NCBI RefSeq assembly: GCF_001013905.1
Contig: NZ_LN831790.1
Coordinates: forward strand, 1,426,001-1,490,000
Length of the DNA: 64,000 bases
Source: Streptomyces leeuwenhoekii
GTDB taxonomy: Bacteria > Actinomycetota > Actinomycetes > Streptomycetales > Streptomycetaceae
Direction: 5' to 3'
Shown here: positions 16,590 through 24,447 of the stretch, one piece after another
Numbering within the stretch: the stretch's first letter is position 1
How the letters are laid out: every line of letters starts with the position of its first letter
Notes under the pieces: generated by a model
Database searches by the model: none
The model's input: the letters and a program-made list of their open reading frames with translations, nothing else
What the model was told of the DNA's origin: nothing
Program-made: the position numbers and the translations under genes

Positions 16590-18395
16590 TCAGCCGCCCG
16601 TGAGCGCCCGGACCGCGTGCTGCGCCGCCAGGCGCACGGGGGCGTTCTGCGCGCCGTACCCGCGGTAGCCGCCCTCCCGCTGGACCAGCTCGAAGAAGAC
16701 CCGGCCGACGGTGTGCGTGTAGCAGTGCCGGAAGACACCGCCGTGCGCGTCCCGGTCGTAGAGGATGCCCAGTTCGCGGTAGGTCTCCAGCTCCCCGTCG
16801 GCGAACTCGTAGCGGGCGGCGAGATCGTCGTGGTAGTTGGCGGGGATCGGCAGCAGCCGGCCGCCGGCGGCGCGGAAGCGGCGCGCCGCGGCCACCACGT
16901 CGTCGGTGGCCAGCGCGATGTGCTGGGCGTGCGCGGTGCCGTCGGCCGGTGCCGGGCCGACGGTGAGGACGATGCGGACGCTGCCGTCGGCGTTGGTGAC
17001 GGCACGGCTGCGCAGCAGGCCGTAGGGGTCGGCGACGTCCACGCTCTCCTGCGCGCTCAGTCCGAGGACGCTGCGGTGGAAGAGGGCGGCCTCGTCGAAG
17101 TGGTGCCAGGGCTGGGTCAGCGAGAGGTGGTCGATGCGGCGCACGCCCGTGGCCCGCGGCGCACCCTCTTCGGCGGCCGGGAAGTCCGCCCGCCAGTCGG
17201 GCAGCGCCTTACGCCCGGTGGCGCAGAAGAACAGCTCCGTGCCGTCGGGGGCGGCGACCGCCTCCAGCGGGGCGTCCTGCGGGGCGCGGCGGCGCGGCAG
17301 GACGGGGGCGAGCAGCGCCTCGGCGCGGCGGGCCGCTCCCGCCGGGTCGGGCGACTCCAGGCCGACGGCGGCGAGGTGGGTGCCCTCGCGGCGCGCGGCG
17401 GTTCCGGTGTTGACCAGGACGCGGGCCTCGCCCTGCTGCCACAGGTCGACGGGCTTGCCCCCGCGGTGGCGCGCGGCGCGGGCGAAGCCCAGCGCGCCGA
17501 GCAGGGCGGCGACGGGTTCGGCGTCCGGTGTGACCAGTTCGGCGAAGGCGACCCCCGTGGGGACGACGGGCGCGGGCGGCGCGGTGAGGCCGACCTGCTC
17601 CTGGAGGAGGCGCAGGGAGCGCTGGGCGTCGACGGCCGTGGCGCCGGCGTCGGACTGCCGGAAGACGTCGTTGAAGACCTCCAGGGAGAGCGGACCGTCG
17701 TAGCCGGTGCGCAGCACGTGCCGCACCAGCCCGGCCACGTCGAAGCCGCCCTGCCCGGGGAAGCAGCGGTGGTGGCGGCTCCATTGGAGGACGTCCATGG
17801 CGAGCCGGGGCGCGTCGGCGAGCTGGAGGAAGAAGATCTTCTCGCCGGGGATGTGCTCGATGCCCCGCGGGTCGCTCCCCCGGGAGAGGATGTGGAAGCT
17901 GTCCAGGCAGGTGCCGAGCGCCGGATGCCCGGCGGCCTCGACGATGCGCCAGGCGTGGTCGTAGGTGCTGACGTGCCGGCCCCAGGCGAGCGCCTCGTAG
18001 GCGACGCGGATGCCGAAGTCCTGGGCGAGGTCCGCGAGCCGGGCGAGCTGCCCGGCGGCGAGGGCGTCGTCGTCCACGGCGAGCGGGGAGACGCTGGAGC
18101 AGACCAGCACGGTGCCGGCGCCGAGCCGGCGCATCAGCTCGAACTTGTGCCGGGCCCGGCGCAGGGTGCGGGCGAACTCCTCGGCGGGGGCGGCCTCCAC
18201 GTCCCGCATCGGCTGGTACAGGTCGATGGTCAGGCCGAGGTCGGCGCAGCGGTCGCGGACCTCCTCCGGGGTGAGGGGGCTGGCCAGCAGGTCGTTCTCG
18301 AAGATCTCCACGCCGTCGAACCCGGCCCGGGCGGCGGCGTTCAGCTTCTCGGTGAGGGAGCCGCTGAGGGAGACGGTGGCGATGGACGTACGCAT
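16590..18395 (-). CDS. quiC: 3-dehydroshikimate dehydratase fused to HPPD-like domain (QuiC type)
   Basis: The 601-residue protein has an N-terminal xylose-isomerase-like TIM barrel (about 1-270) and a C-terminal 4-hydroxyphenylpyruvate-dioxygenase-like VOC domain (about 290-601). The barrel keeps the metal ligands of dehydroshikimate dehydratases: Glu in AYEALAW, Asp in CLDSFHIL, Gln in FFLQLADAP and Glu in LSLEVFND. The reaction turns 3-dehydroshikimate into protocatechuate, linking shikimate/quinate to the beta-ketoadipate pathway. The gene lies 13 bases downstream of the shikimate dehydrogenase gene and is co-transcribed with it. ATG 18395 has GAGG 8-9 bases upstream. The role of the VOC domain is not settled in the family. 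Confidence 0.9.
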   Translation of the reverse strand: MRTSIATVSLSGSLTEKLNAAARAGFDGVEIFENDLLASPLTPEEVRDRCADLGLTIDLYQPMRDVEAAPAEEFARTLRRARHKFELMRRLGAGTVLVCSSVSPLAVDDDALAAGQLARLADLAQDFGIRVAYEALAWGRHVSTYDHAWRIVEAAGHPALGTCLDSFHILSRGSDPRGIEHIPGEKIFFLQLADAPRLAMDVLQWSRHHRCFPGQGGFDVAGLVRHVLRTGYDGPLSLEVFNDVFRQSDAGATAVDAQRSLRLLQEQVGLTAPPAPVVPTGVAFAELVTPDAEPVAALLGALGFARAARHRGGKPVDLWQQGEARVLVNTGTAARREGTHLAAVGLESPDPAGAARRAEALLAPVLPRRRAPQDAPLEAVAAPDGTELFFCATGRKALPDWRADFPAAEEGAPRATGVRRIDHLSLTQPWHHFDEAALFHRSVLGLSAQESVDVADPYGLLRSRAVTNADGSVRIVLTVGPAPADGTAHAQHIALATDDVVAAARRFRAAGGRLLPIPANYHDDLAARYEFADGELETYRELGILYDRDAHGGVFRHCYTHTVGRVFFELVQREGGYRGYGAQNAPVRLAAQHAVRALTGG

Positions 18396-18408
18396 CGGGG
18401 GTACCTCT

Positions 18409-19284
18409 CTACTTCGGTGCCGTGACGGCCCCGGCCAGCTCCGCGAGATCGGCGAGCATCCGCGCGCCGTCGGGTTCCCGGCCGGTGAACAGGCGGAACG
18501 CGTCCACCGCCTGGAAGGCGGCCATGCCGCCGCCGTCGAGCACGGCGCAGCCGAGCGCACGGGCGGTACGCAGCAGTTCCGTCTCCAGCGGGCGGTAGAC
18601 GACCTCGGCCACCCACAGCCCGGGGTGGAGGAGCCCGGCGGGCAGGGGCAGACCGGGGTGGGCGGCCATGCCGGTGGGGGTGGCGTGCACGATGCCGTCG
18701 GCCGCCGCGGTCAGCTCCGCCAGCCGGTCGGGGGCGGCGAAGGCCGCGCGGCCCTCGCCGAAGTGCCGCTCCAGGGAGGCGGCCAGGGCGGCGGCCCGTC
18801 CGGGCAGGGCGTCGACGACGGTGACCCGCCCTGCGCCGAGCGTGAGCATGGCGTGGGCGACGGCCGCGCCCGCGCCCCCGGCGCCGAGCTGCACCACCCG
18901 CTCCAGCGGCACGTCGGGCAGCCCGCGGGCGAAGGAGGCGGCGAAGCCGGTGACGTCGGTGTTGTGGCCGATCGCCCGGCCGCCGTCGAAGACGACGGTG
19001 TTGACCGCGCCCAGCGCCTCGGCCTGCGGGGCGAGGCCGTCCAGGTGCTCCAGGACGAGCTGCTTGCAGGGGTGGGTGATGTTGAGCCCGTCGAAGCCGA
19101 GGTCGCGGGCGGCGCGCACCAGGTCGCCCACCGCCTCGGGCGGGACGCCGAGGGTGTCGATGTCGATCAGCCGGTACAGGTAGCGCAGGCCCTGGCGGTC
19201 GGCCTCGCGCTCGTGCAGGGCCGGGCTGAGCGAGGGGCCGATGCCGGAACCGATCAGTCCGACGAGATACGAGTCCTTGGGCAC
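18409..19284 (-). CDS. shikimate/quinate dehydrogenase, probably NAD-dependent
   Basis: The 291-residue enzyme has the AroE fold: the substrate motif SLSPALHEREAD, the catalytic Lys in GLNITHPCKQLVLEHLD, the catalytic Asp in IGHNTDVTGF, and the nucleotide loop LGAGGAGAAVAHAM. The second Rossmann strand ends VVDALPG. An acidic residue there, instead of the NRT of biosynthetic AroE, suggests NAD use and a catabolic direction (shikimate or quinate oxidation). GTG 19284 has a perfect AGGAGG 5-6 bases upstream; a longer open frame to 19419 lacks one. It precedes the dehydratase gene and is divergent from the TetR gene across a palindromic operator. Confidence 0.88.
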   Translation of the reverse strand: MPKDSYLVGLIGSGIGPSLSPALHEREADRQGLRYLYRLIDIDTLGVPPEAVGDLVRAARDLGFDGLNITHPCKQLVLEHLDGLAPQAEALGAVNTVVFDGGRAIGHNTDVTGFAASFARGLPDVPLERVVQLGAGGAGAAVAHAMLTLGAGRVTVVDALPGRAAALAASLERHFGEGRAAFAAPDRLAELTAAADGIVHATPTGMAAHPGLPLPAGLLHPGLWVAEVVYRPLETELLRTARALGCAVLDGGGMAAFQAVDAFRLFTGREPDGARMLADLAELAGAVTAPK

Positions 19285-19474
19285 CGGGACCTCCTGGGCG
19301 GGCCTGACGTGAGGGACGAGCCGGCAGAGCCGACGAGGACGAGTGGACCGGCACGGCGGCCGGAGCCGCCGGGGCTGCCGGGCTTCCGGGACCGCCCCGG
19401 GCAACCGGGACCGGGGCATCCGAGCTGCCGGGCTTCCGGGGCCGCCCGACGGCCGCGCCCGGTCGGCACGGCAG

Positions 19475-19498
19475 CTAATGTACGAACCAGTACGTTAG
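19475..19498. promoter_or_regulatory. candidate TetR operator, divergent promoter region
   Basis: Arms CTAATGTAC (19475-19483) and GTACGTTAG (19490-19498) form an 8-of-9 inverted repeat with a 6-base centre. It sits between the divergent dehydrogenase and tetR genes. A second site of the same 24-base frame (CTAA...TTAG) lies before the transporter gene at 20373-20396, which supports shared control. Confidence 0.65.
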
Positions 19499-19618
19499 TC
19501 ATAGCAGCCGGAGGCCGCTCAGGGGAAGACCTCACCGCTCCCGGCACGGTCCCCGCGGCGGCCTTCTACAATCACCGGCACGACTTCGCCCACCGCCGCC
19601 CGCAGCCGAAGGAACCCG

Positions 19619-20284
19619 ATGACCCGCGTCGACGAACCGGCACGACCCGGCGGGCGCATCCGTGACGCCGCCCGCACCAGGGCCGAGATCCTCGACGTCG
19701 CCACCCAGGAGTTCGCCCGGGCCGGCTTCGACGGCGCCCGCGTCGACGAGATCGCCGCCCGCACCCGCACCACCAAGCGGATGATCTACTACTACTTCGG
19801 CGGCAAGGAACAGCTCTTCACGGCCGTGCTGGAGCGGGCGTACGGCGTGATCCGCCAGGCCGAGCAGCAGCTCGACGTCGACCACCTCGACCCCGTGGCG
19901 GCGATCCGGCGGCTGGCCGAGCTGACCTTCGACCACCATGAGCGGCACCCCGACTTCATCCGCCTGGTCAGCATCGAGAACATCCACGAGGCGGAGCACA
20001 TCGCGGCCTCCGAGAAGCTCGGCCGGATCGGCTCCCCGGCACTGGAGGTGATCCGCCGGATCCTGGCGGCGGGCCGGGAGTCGGGCCTGTTCACGGCCGA
20101 CGTCGACGCCGTGGACCTGCACGCGATGATCAGCTCCTTCTGCTTCTTCCGGGTCGCCAACCGGCACACCTTCGGCGCCCTGTTCGGCCGTGACCTGGTC
20201 GACCCCGCCCAGCGCGAGCACTACCGCACGATGCTGGGCGACATGGTGATCGCCTATCTGACCGCGGAGCGCGCGGCGGACTGA
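19619..20284 (+). CDS. TetR family regulator of the shikimate/quinate block
   Basis: The 221-residue protein has a typical N-terminal helix-turn-helix (about 20-65, with VDEIAARTRTTKRMIYYYFG) and an all-helical ligand-binding domain. ATG 19619 follows GAAGGA by 6 bases. The gene sits between the dehydrogenase/dehydratase pair (divergent) and the MHS transporter (co-directional, 177 bases away), and similar palindromes precede both groups. The simplest reading is a repressor of all of them, released by shikimate, quinate or dehydroshikimate. The ligand is inferred from context only. Confidence 0.9.
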   Translation: MTRVDEPARPGGRIRDAARTRAEILDVATQEFARAGFDGARVDEIAARTRTTKRMIYYYFGGKEQLFTAVLERAYGVIRQAEQQLDVDHLDPVAAIRRLAELTFDHHERHPDFIRLVSIENIHEAEHIAASEKLGRIGSPALEVIRRILAAGRESGLFTADVDAVDLHAMISSFCFFRVANRHTFGALFGRDLVDPAQREHYRTMLGDMVIAYLTAERAAD

Positions 20285-20327
20285 GCGGGGCCCCGCCCCG
20301 CGTCACCGCTCCTCGCGTCACCACCCC

Positions 20328-20396
20328 TTGACACCCGGGACACCGCGGCGCAACATCCCTACCCAACCGCGACTAACTATCCAGTGGGTTAATTAG
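20328..20396 (+). promoter_or_regulatory. promoter and second TetR-type operator for the MHS transporter
   Basis: A consensus -35, TTGACA (20328-20333), is followed after 17 bases by a weak CAACAT (20351-20356). An imperfect 24-base palindrome beginning CTAACTATCC and ending GGTTAATTAG covers 20373-20396, in the probable initial transcribed region. Nine of 12 half-positions are symmetric. It shares 12 of 24 positions, including both ends, with the site at 19475-19498. Confidence 0.55.
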
Positions 20397-20461
20397 CCGA
20401 TCGGCACCTCTCCCCTGCGCTCACTCCGCCTGCGTCGGAGTCTCCCCCCGAAGGAGCCGCC

Positions 20462-21817
20462 GTGTCCGTCCCCGCCGCGCCCCGCAGCACCGCCCCGCCC
20501 GGGCAGCCGAAGAAGGCCGCCACCGCCGCCTGGATCGGCAGCGCCCTGGAGTACTACGACTTCTTCATCTACGGCAGCGCCGCCGCACTGATCTTCCCCG
20601 AGGTCTTCTTCGACGAGTCGGACCCGGCCACCGCGACCCTGCTGTCGCTGGCCACGTTCGGCGTCGCGTACGCCGCCCGCCCGCTCGGCGCGTTCGTCCT
20701 CGGGCACATCGGCGACCGGCTGGGCCGCAAGAAGATCATGGTGTTCACCCTGATCCTGATGGGCCTGTCGACGTTCCTCATCGGGTGCCTGCCCACCCGC
20801 TCCCAGGCCGGCACCCTCGCCCCGGTGCTGCTGGTGCTGTGCCGCGTCCTCCAGGGCATCTCGGCCGCCGGCGAACAGGCCAGCGCCAACTCCATGACGC
20901 TGGAACACGCGCCGCCGCACCGGCGCGGCTTCTTCACCAGCTTCACCCTCAGCGGCACCCAGGGCGGCCAGCTCCTGGCGACCCTGGTCTTCCTCCCGGT
21001 CGCCGCGCTCCCCGAGGACCAGTTGCTGTCCTGGGGCTGGCGGGTCCCGTTCTGGCTGAGCGTCGCGGTCGCCGTCGTCGGCTACGTCATCCGCCGCACG
21101 CTGGACGAGACGCCGGCCTTCGCCCAGCAGACCGCCACCGAGGGCGTCGTGAAGCTGCCGCTGGTGATCCTGGTGCGCGAGCACTGGGCGGACGTGCTGC
21201 GGGTGATCGCGGGCGCGCTCATCGCCTCGGTCAGCACCATCTTCACCGTCTGGGCGCTGGCGTACGCGACCGGCGACTCGGTCGGCATGTCCCGCTCCTC
21301 CATGCTGTGGGTGGGTGCCCTGGCCAATCTGGTCGCGCTGGCCGCGATCCCGCTGTGGGCGGTGCTGTCCGACCGCATCGGCCGCCGTCCGGTCTTCCTG
21401 ATCGGCGCCGTCGGCAGCGCGGTGACGATGTTCCTGTACCTGTGGGCGATCTCCACGGGCTCCTATCCGCTGACGCTGCTGCTGGGCATCGTGGCCTTCG
21501 GCATCGTGTACAGCGCCGCCAACGGCGTGTGGCCCGCCTTCTACGGCGAGATGTTCAGCACCCGCGTCCGGCTGTCCGGGGTCGCGATCGGTACGCAGAT
21601 CGGCTTCGCCGTGGCCGGGTTCGCCGTCACCTTCGCGGCGCAGATCGCCGGTCCGGACGGCGACGACTGGTTCGCGGTGGCCCTGTTCACGGCGGCCCTG
21701 TGCGTCCCGCCGGTGATCGCCGCCCTCTCGGCCCGGGAGACCCACACGGTGCCGACTGAGGAACTGGGCGAGCGGGCGCACCGGCAGGAGCCGCGGCCGG
21801 AGACGGCGACCGTCTGA
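20462..21817 (+). CDS. MHS-family MFS transporter, shikimate/dicarboxylate type
   Basis: The 451-residue protein has about 12 membrane segments and the metabolite:H+ symporter signature. TAAWIGSALEYYDFFIYGSA opens the first helix, and GHIGDRLGRKKIMVF is the cytoplasmic loop 2-3 motif. ShiA and related aromatic acid or dicarboxylate carriers share this pattern. GTG 20462 follows GAAGGAG. With the shikimate dehydrogenase, dehydroshikimate dehydratase and TetR genes beside it, import of shikimate or quinate is the likely job. Confidence 0.87.
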   Translation: MSVPAAPRSTAPPGQPKKAATAAWIGSALEYYDFFIYGSAAALIFPEVFFDESDPATATLLSLATFGVAYAARPLGAFVLGHIGDRLGRKKIMVFTLILMGLSTFLIGCLPTRSQAGTLAPVLLVLCRVLQGISAAGEQASANSMTLEHAPPHRRGFFTSFTLSGTQGGQLLATLVFLPVAALPEDQLLSWGWRVPFWLSVAVAVVGYVIRRTLDETPAFAQQTATEGVVKLPLVILVREHWADVLRVIAGALIASVSTIFTVWALAYATGDSVGMSRSSMLWVGALANLVALAAIPLWAVLSDRIGRRPVFLIGAVGSAVTMFLYLWAISTGSYPLTLLLGIVAFGIVYSAANGVWPAFYGEMFSTRVRLSGVAIGTQIGFAVAGFAVTFAAQIAGPDGDDWFAVALFTAALCVPPVIAALSARETHTVPTEELGERAHRQEPRPETATV

Positions 21818-21948
21818 CCCGCACGCCCGCCGACGGGGCCCGGCGCCGGGAAGGCCCCGGAGGACACCTCCGGACGCGCTGCGAGGTCTGACACCGGCCG
21901 CACTGGGTATGCCGGACCTCACCTCGACGTACGCGACGGAGGATAACG

Positions 21949-23178
21949 ATGGCACTGCTGCGGCAAGAGGTGGAGCCGGGCGAGGCGGGGCTGGACCGCG
22001 ACGCGCTGGACCGTCTCGACCGGCATCTCGCGCGCCAGGTCGGCGAAGGACGCCTGCCCGGCTTCCTGGTGGCCGTGGCCCGGGGCGGGCGCGTCGCCCA
22101 CCTCACCGTCCACGGGCACCGGGACGTGGCCGCCGGGCTGCCCGTCGAGCCGGACACGCTGTGGCGGATCTACTCCATGACCAAGCCGGTGACGTCGGTC
22201 GCCGCGCTGATGCTGGTGGAGGAGGGGCGGCTGGCGCTGGACGACCCGGTCGAACGCTACCTCCCCTGCTTCGCCGCGCCCCGGGTGTACACCGGCGGTC
22301 CGGACCCGGACGTCACCACCCGCCCGGCCTCCGGTCCGATCCTCGTACGGCATCTGATGACCCACACGGCCGGTCTGACCTTCGGCTTCTACCACGCCCA
22401 CCCCGTCGACGCCCTCTACCGCGCGGCCGGGCTGGAGTCGTCGGTGCGGCCCGGGGCGGACCTGGCCGAGACGGTCGAGCTGTACGCGAGCCTGCCGTTG
22501 CAGTTCGAGCCGGGCACCCAGTGGAACTACTCGGTGGCCACCAACGTCCTCGGACGGCTGGTGGAGGTGGTGTCGGGACAACCGCTCGACGTGTTCTGCG
22601 CCGAGCGGATCTTCGGCCCGCTCGGCATGACGGACACCGGTTTCCACGTCACCGACGAGCGGGCCGGGCGGCTCGCCGAGTTGTACGGCGAGACCGAGGA
22701 CGGCGGGATCGAGCCCGTCCCGGGGCTGCCGCTGCGGGGGCGCCCGCGGTTCCTGTCCGGCAGCGGCGGCCTGGTGGCCTCCGCGTACGACTGGCACCGC
22801 TTCATGGAGATGCTGCGGCGGCGCGGCGAACTCGACGGCGTCCGGCTGCTGCGCGCCGGGACGGTGGACCTGATGACCCGCAACCACCTGCCCGGCGGCA
22901 CCGACCTGCGCGCCTTCGGCAGCCGCCCCGCCCACGACCAGCCCGGCAACGACGGGGTCGGCTTCGGCCTCGGCGTCTCGGTGGTGATCGACCCCGCCCG
23001 CACGCAGGCGCCGTCCGCACCCGGCACCTACGGCTGGAGCGGGGTCGCCACCACCACCTTCTGGATCGATCCCGGCCGTGACCTCACCGTGCAGTTCATG
23101 ACGCAGGTGCGGCCGAAGTCGTCGCACACGGTCTACCGCGACCTCAAGCAGCTGGTGCACGAGGCCGTCACGGGCTGA
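21949..23178 (+). CDS. beta-lactamase-family serine hydrolase (class C / EstB-like)
   Basis: The 409-residue protein has the penicillin-binding fold of esterase/class C type enzymes. The SxxK nucleophile motif is SMTK (Ser76, Lys79) in LWRIYSMTKP, the second motif is the Tyr in QWNYSVATNVLGRL, and a Gly/Trp-rich third motif appears near GWSGVATTTFWIDP. No signal peptide is visible, so a cytoplasmic esterase or peptidase is more likely than an exported beta-lactamase. The ribosome site GGAGG precedes ATG 21949. It ends against the convergent MFS gene with a shared hairpin at 23194-23220. The substrate is unknown. Confidence 0.88.
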   Translation: MALLRQEVEPGEAGLDRDALDRLDRHLARQVGEGRLPGFLVAVARGGRVAHLTVHGHRDVAAGLPVEPDTLWRIYSMTKPVTSVAALMLVEEGRLALDDPVERYLPCFAAPRVYTGGPDPDVTTRPASGPILVRHLMTHTAGLTFGFYHAHPVDALYRAAGLESSVRPGADLAETVELYASLPLQFEPGTQWNYSVATNVLGRLVEVVSGQPLDVFCAERIFGPLGMTDTGFHVTDERAGRLAELYGETEDGGIEPVPGLPLRGRPRFLSGSGGLVASAYDWHRFMEMLRRRGELDGVRLLRAGTVDLMTRNHLPGGTDLRAFGSRPAHDQPGNDGVGFGLGVSVVIDPARTQAPSAPGTYGWSGVATTTFWIDPGRDLTVQFMTQVRPKSSHTVYRDLKQLVHEAVTG

Positions 23179-23193
23179 CCGGCCGGTGCGGCG

Positions 23194-23220
23194 GGCGGGC
23201 GGCGCCGGGGGCCGCCCGCC
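23194..23220. terminator. bidirectional hairpin between convergent genes
   Basis: GGCGGGCGGC (23194-23203) pairs perfectly with GCCGCCCGCC (23211-23220) around a 7-base loop. It fills the short gap between the serine hydrolase stop and the MFS stop on the other strand. Confidence 0.78.
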
Positions 23221-24447
23221 TCAGTCCCGTCGCGGCAGCAGCGCGATCGCCCCGAGCGGTACGGCGGCCAGGACGAGCCAGGGCACGGCGGCCGGCAGAC
23301 CGCTGTCGAGCAGGGTGCCGGTCGCCGAACTGCCGAGCAGCACGACGAGCCCGGAGACCGACGACAGCGCCCCCGTGTACAGGCCGAGCCGCCCCTCCTC
23401 GGCCAGGTCGGGCACCCAGGCGCGGGCCACCGGCGCGACGAGCATCTGCCCGACGGTCAGCAGGACGACGAACCCGGCGGCGGGCAGCAGTCCGGCCGTG
23501 CCCGTCCACCCGGCGGGCCGCGCCGCCGCCACGGCCGCGAACCCCGCCGCGATCAGCACCAGCCCCGCCACCATGGAGCGGCGCAGGGTCAGCCGCTCGC
23601 CCGCCCAGCGGGTGACCGGAAGCTGCGCGGTCACCACCAGCAGCGAGGAGAGCGCGAACAGCCAGGCGAGCGGCGCCTGGGAGCCGGTGGCGCGCTCCAC
23701 CTCGGCGGGCAGCGCCAGGTAGAGCTGGTTGTAGGCGAGCAGATACGCGCCGTACGCGCAGCACAGCGCCAGGAAGCGGCGGTTGCGCAGCAGCAGTCGC
23801 GCCCCTCCCCTGACCCTCGTACGCGCCCGTCCGGGGATGTGCTGGGGCAGCAGCCGGGCGTGCCCGGCCAGGACGAGCACGAAGATCCCGGCGCCGGCCA
23901 GGCACGCCGTGCGGAAGTCCACCGCCAGGAGCAGGGCCCCCAGCAGGGGGCCGACGAACGCCCCGGCCTGTCCGGCCACGGTGAACAGCGCCAGCACACG
24001 GGTGCGGGGACCGCCGCCCGCCTCCTCCCAGGCGACCGCCTGCCGGGCCACCTCCGACTCGACCGCGGGGGAGAACAGCGCGGCGGCGAAGCCGATGAGC
24101 AGGACGGCGCCGATGACCGCCCAGGTCCGCTCGGCGAATCCCAGCCAGAGGAACCCGGCGATCCTGAGCACGCAGCCGGCCAGCACCACGGGCCGGATGC
24201 CGTACCGGTCGGCCAGCGCCCCGCCGACCACGAACAGTCCCTGCTGGCTGAAGGTGCGCAGCCCCAGCACGAACCCGACGAGCCAGCCCGCCATGCCCAT
24301 CGCCCCGCCCAGGTGCTCGGAGAGGAAGGGCAGCACGGCGAAGAAGCCGATGTTGAAGGCGAGCTGGGTGAGGATGAGCAGCCGCAGCAACGGGGACAGC
24401 CGGGTGCGTCCGGATGCCTCGGGCGGACCGGTGCGGGTGGTGGTCAT
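23221..24447 (-). CDS. MFS transporter (drug/metallophore exporter type)
   Basis: The 408-residue protein has about 12 hydrophobic segments and the MFS loop motif (GGALADRYGIRPVVLAG). It is the third gene of a minus-strand operon. Its ATG overlaps the permease stop by 4 bases, so it is translated together with the ABC permease and binding protein. In opine-metallophore systems of the Cnt type a comparable MFS protein exports the chelator that the ABC system re-imports, and the Zur-like box in front of this operon makes that analogy attractive. No metallophore synthesis gene is in view, so the substrate remains open. Confidence 0.82.
   Translation of the reverse strand: MTTTRTGPPEASGRTRLSPLLRLLILTQLAFNIGFFAVLPFLSEHLGGAMGMAGWLVGFVLGLRTFSQQGLFVVGGALADRYGIRPVVLAGCVLRIAGFLWLGFAERTWAVIGAVLLIGFAAALFSPAVESEVARQAVAWEEAGGGPRTRVLALFTVAGQAGAFVGPLLGALLLAVDFRTACLAGAGIFVLVLAGHARLLPQHIPGRARTRVRGGARLLLRNRRFLALCCAYGAYLLAYNQLYLALPAEVERATGSQAPLAWLFALSSLLVVTAQLPVTRWAGERLTLRRSMVAGLVLIAAGFAAVAAARPAGWTGTAGLLPAAGFVVLLTVGQMLVAPVARAWVPDLAEEGRLGLYTGALSSVSGLVVLLGSSATGTLLDSGLPAAVPWLVLAAVPLGAIALLPRRD

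Noticed and set aside
16545..18425. Long plus-strand open frame opposite the dehydratase gene
   Set aside because: It is antisense to a gene with clear catalytic residues and crosses the gnd terminator; the composition is that of a shadow frame.
21949..23178. Secreted beta-lactamase resistance gene
   Set aside because: No signal peptide is present and the motif spacing fits esterase or class C-like hydrolases, so a resistance role is not supported.
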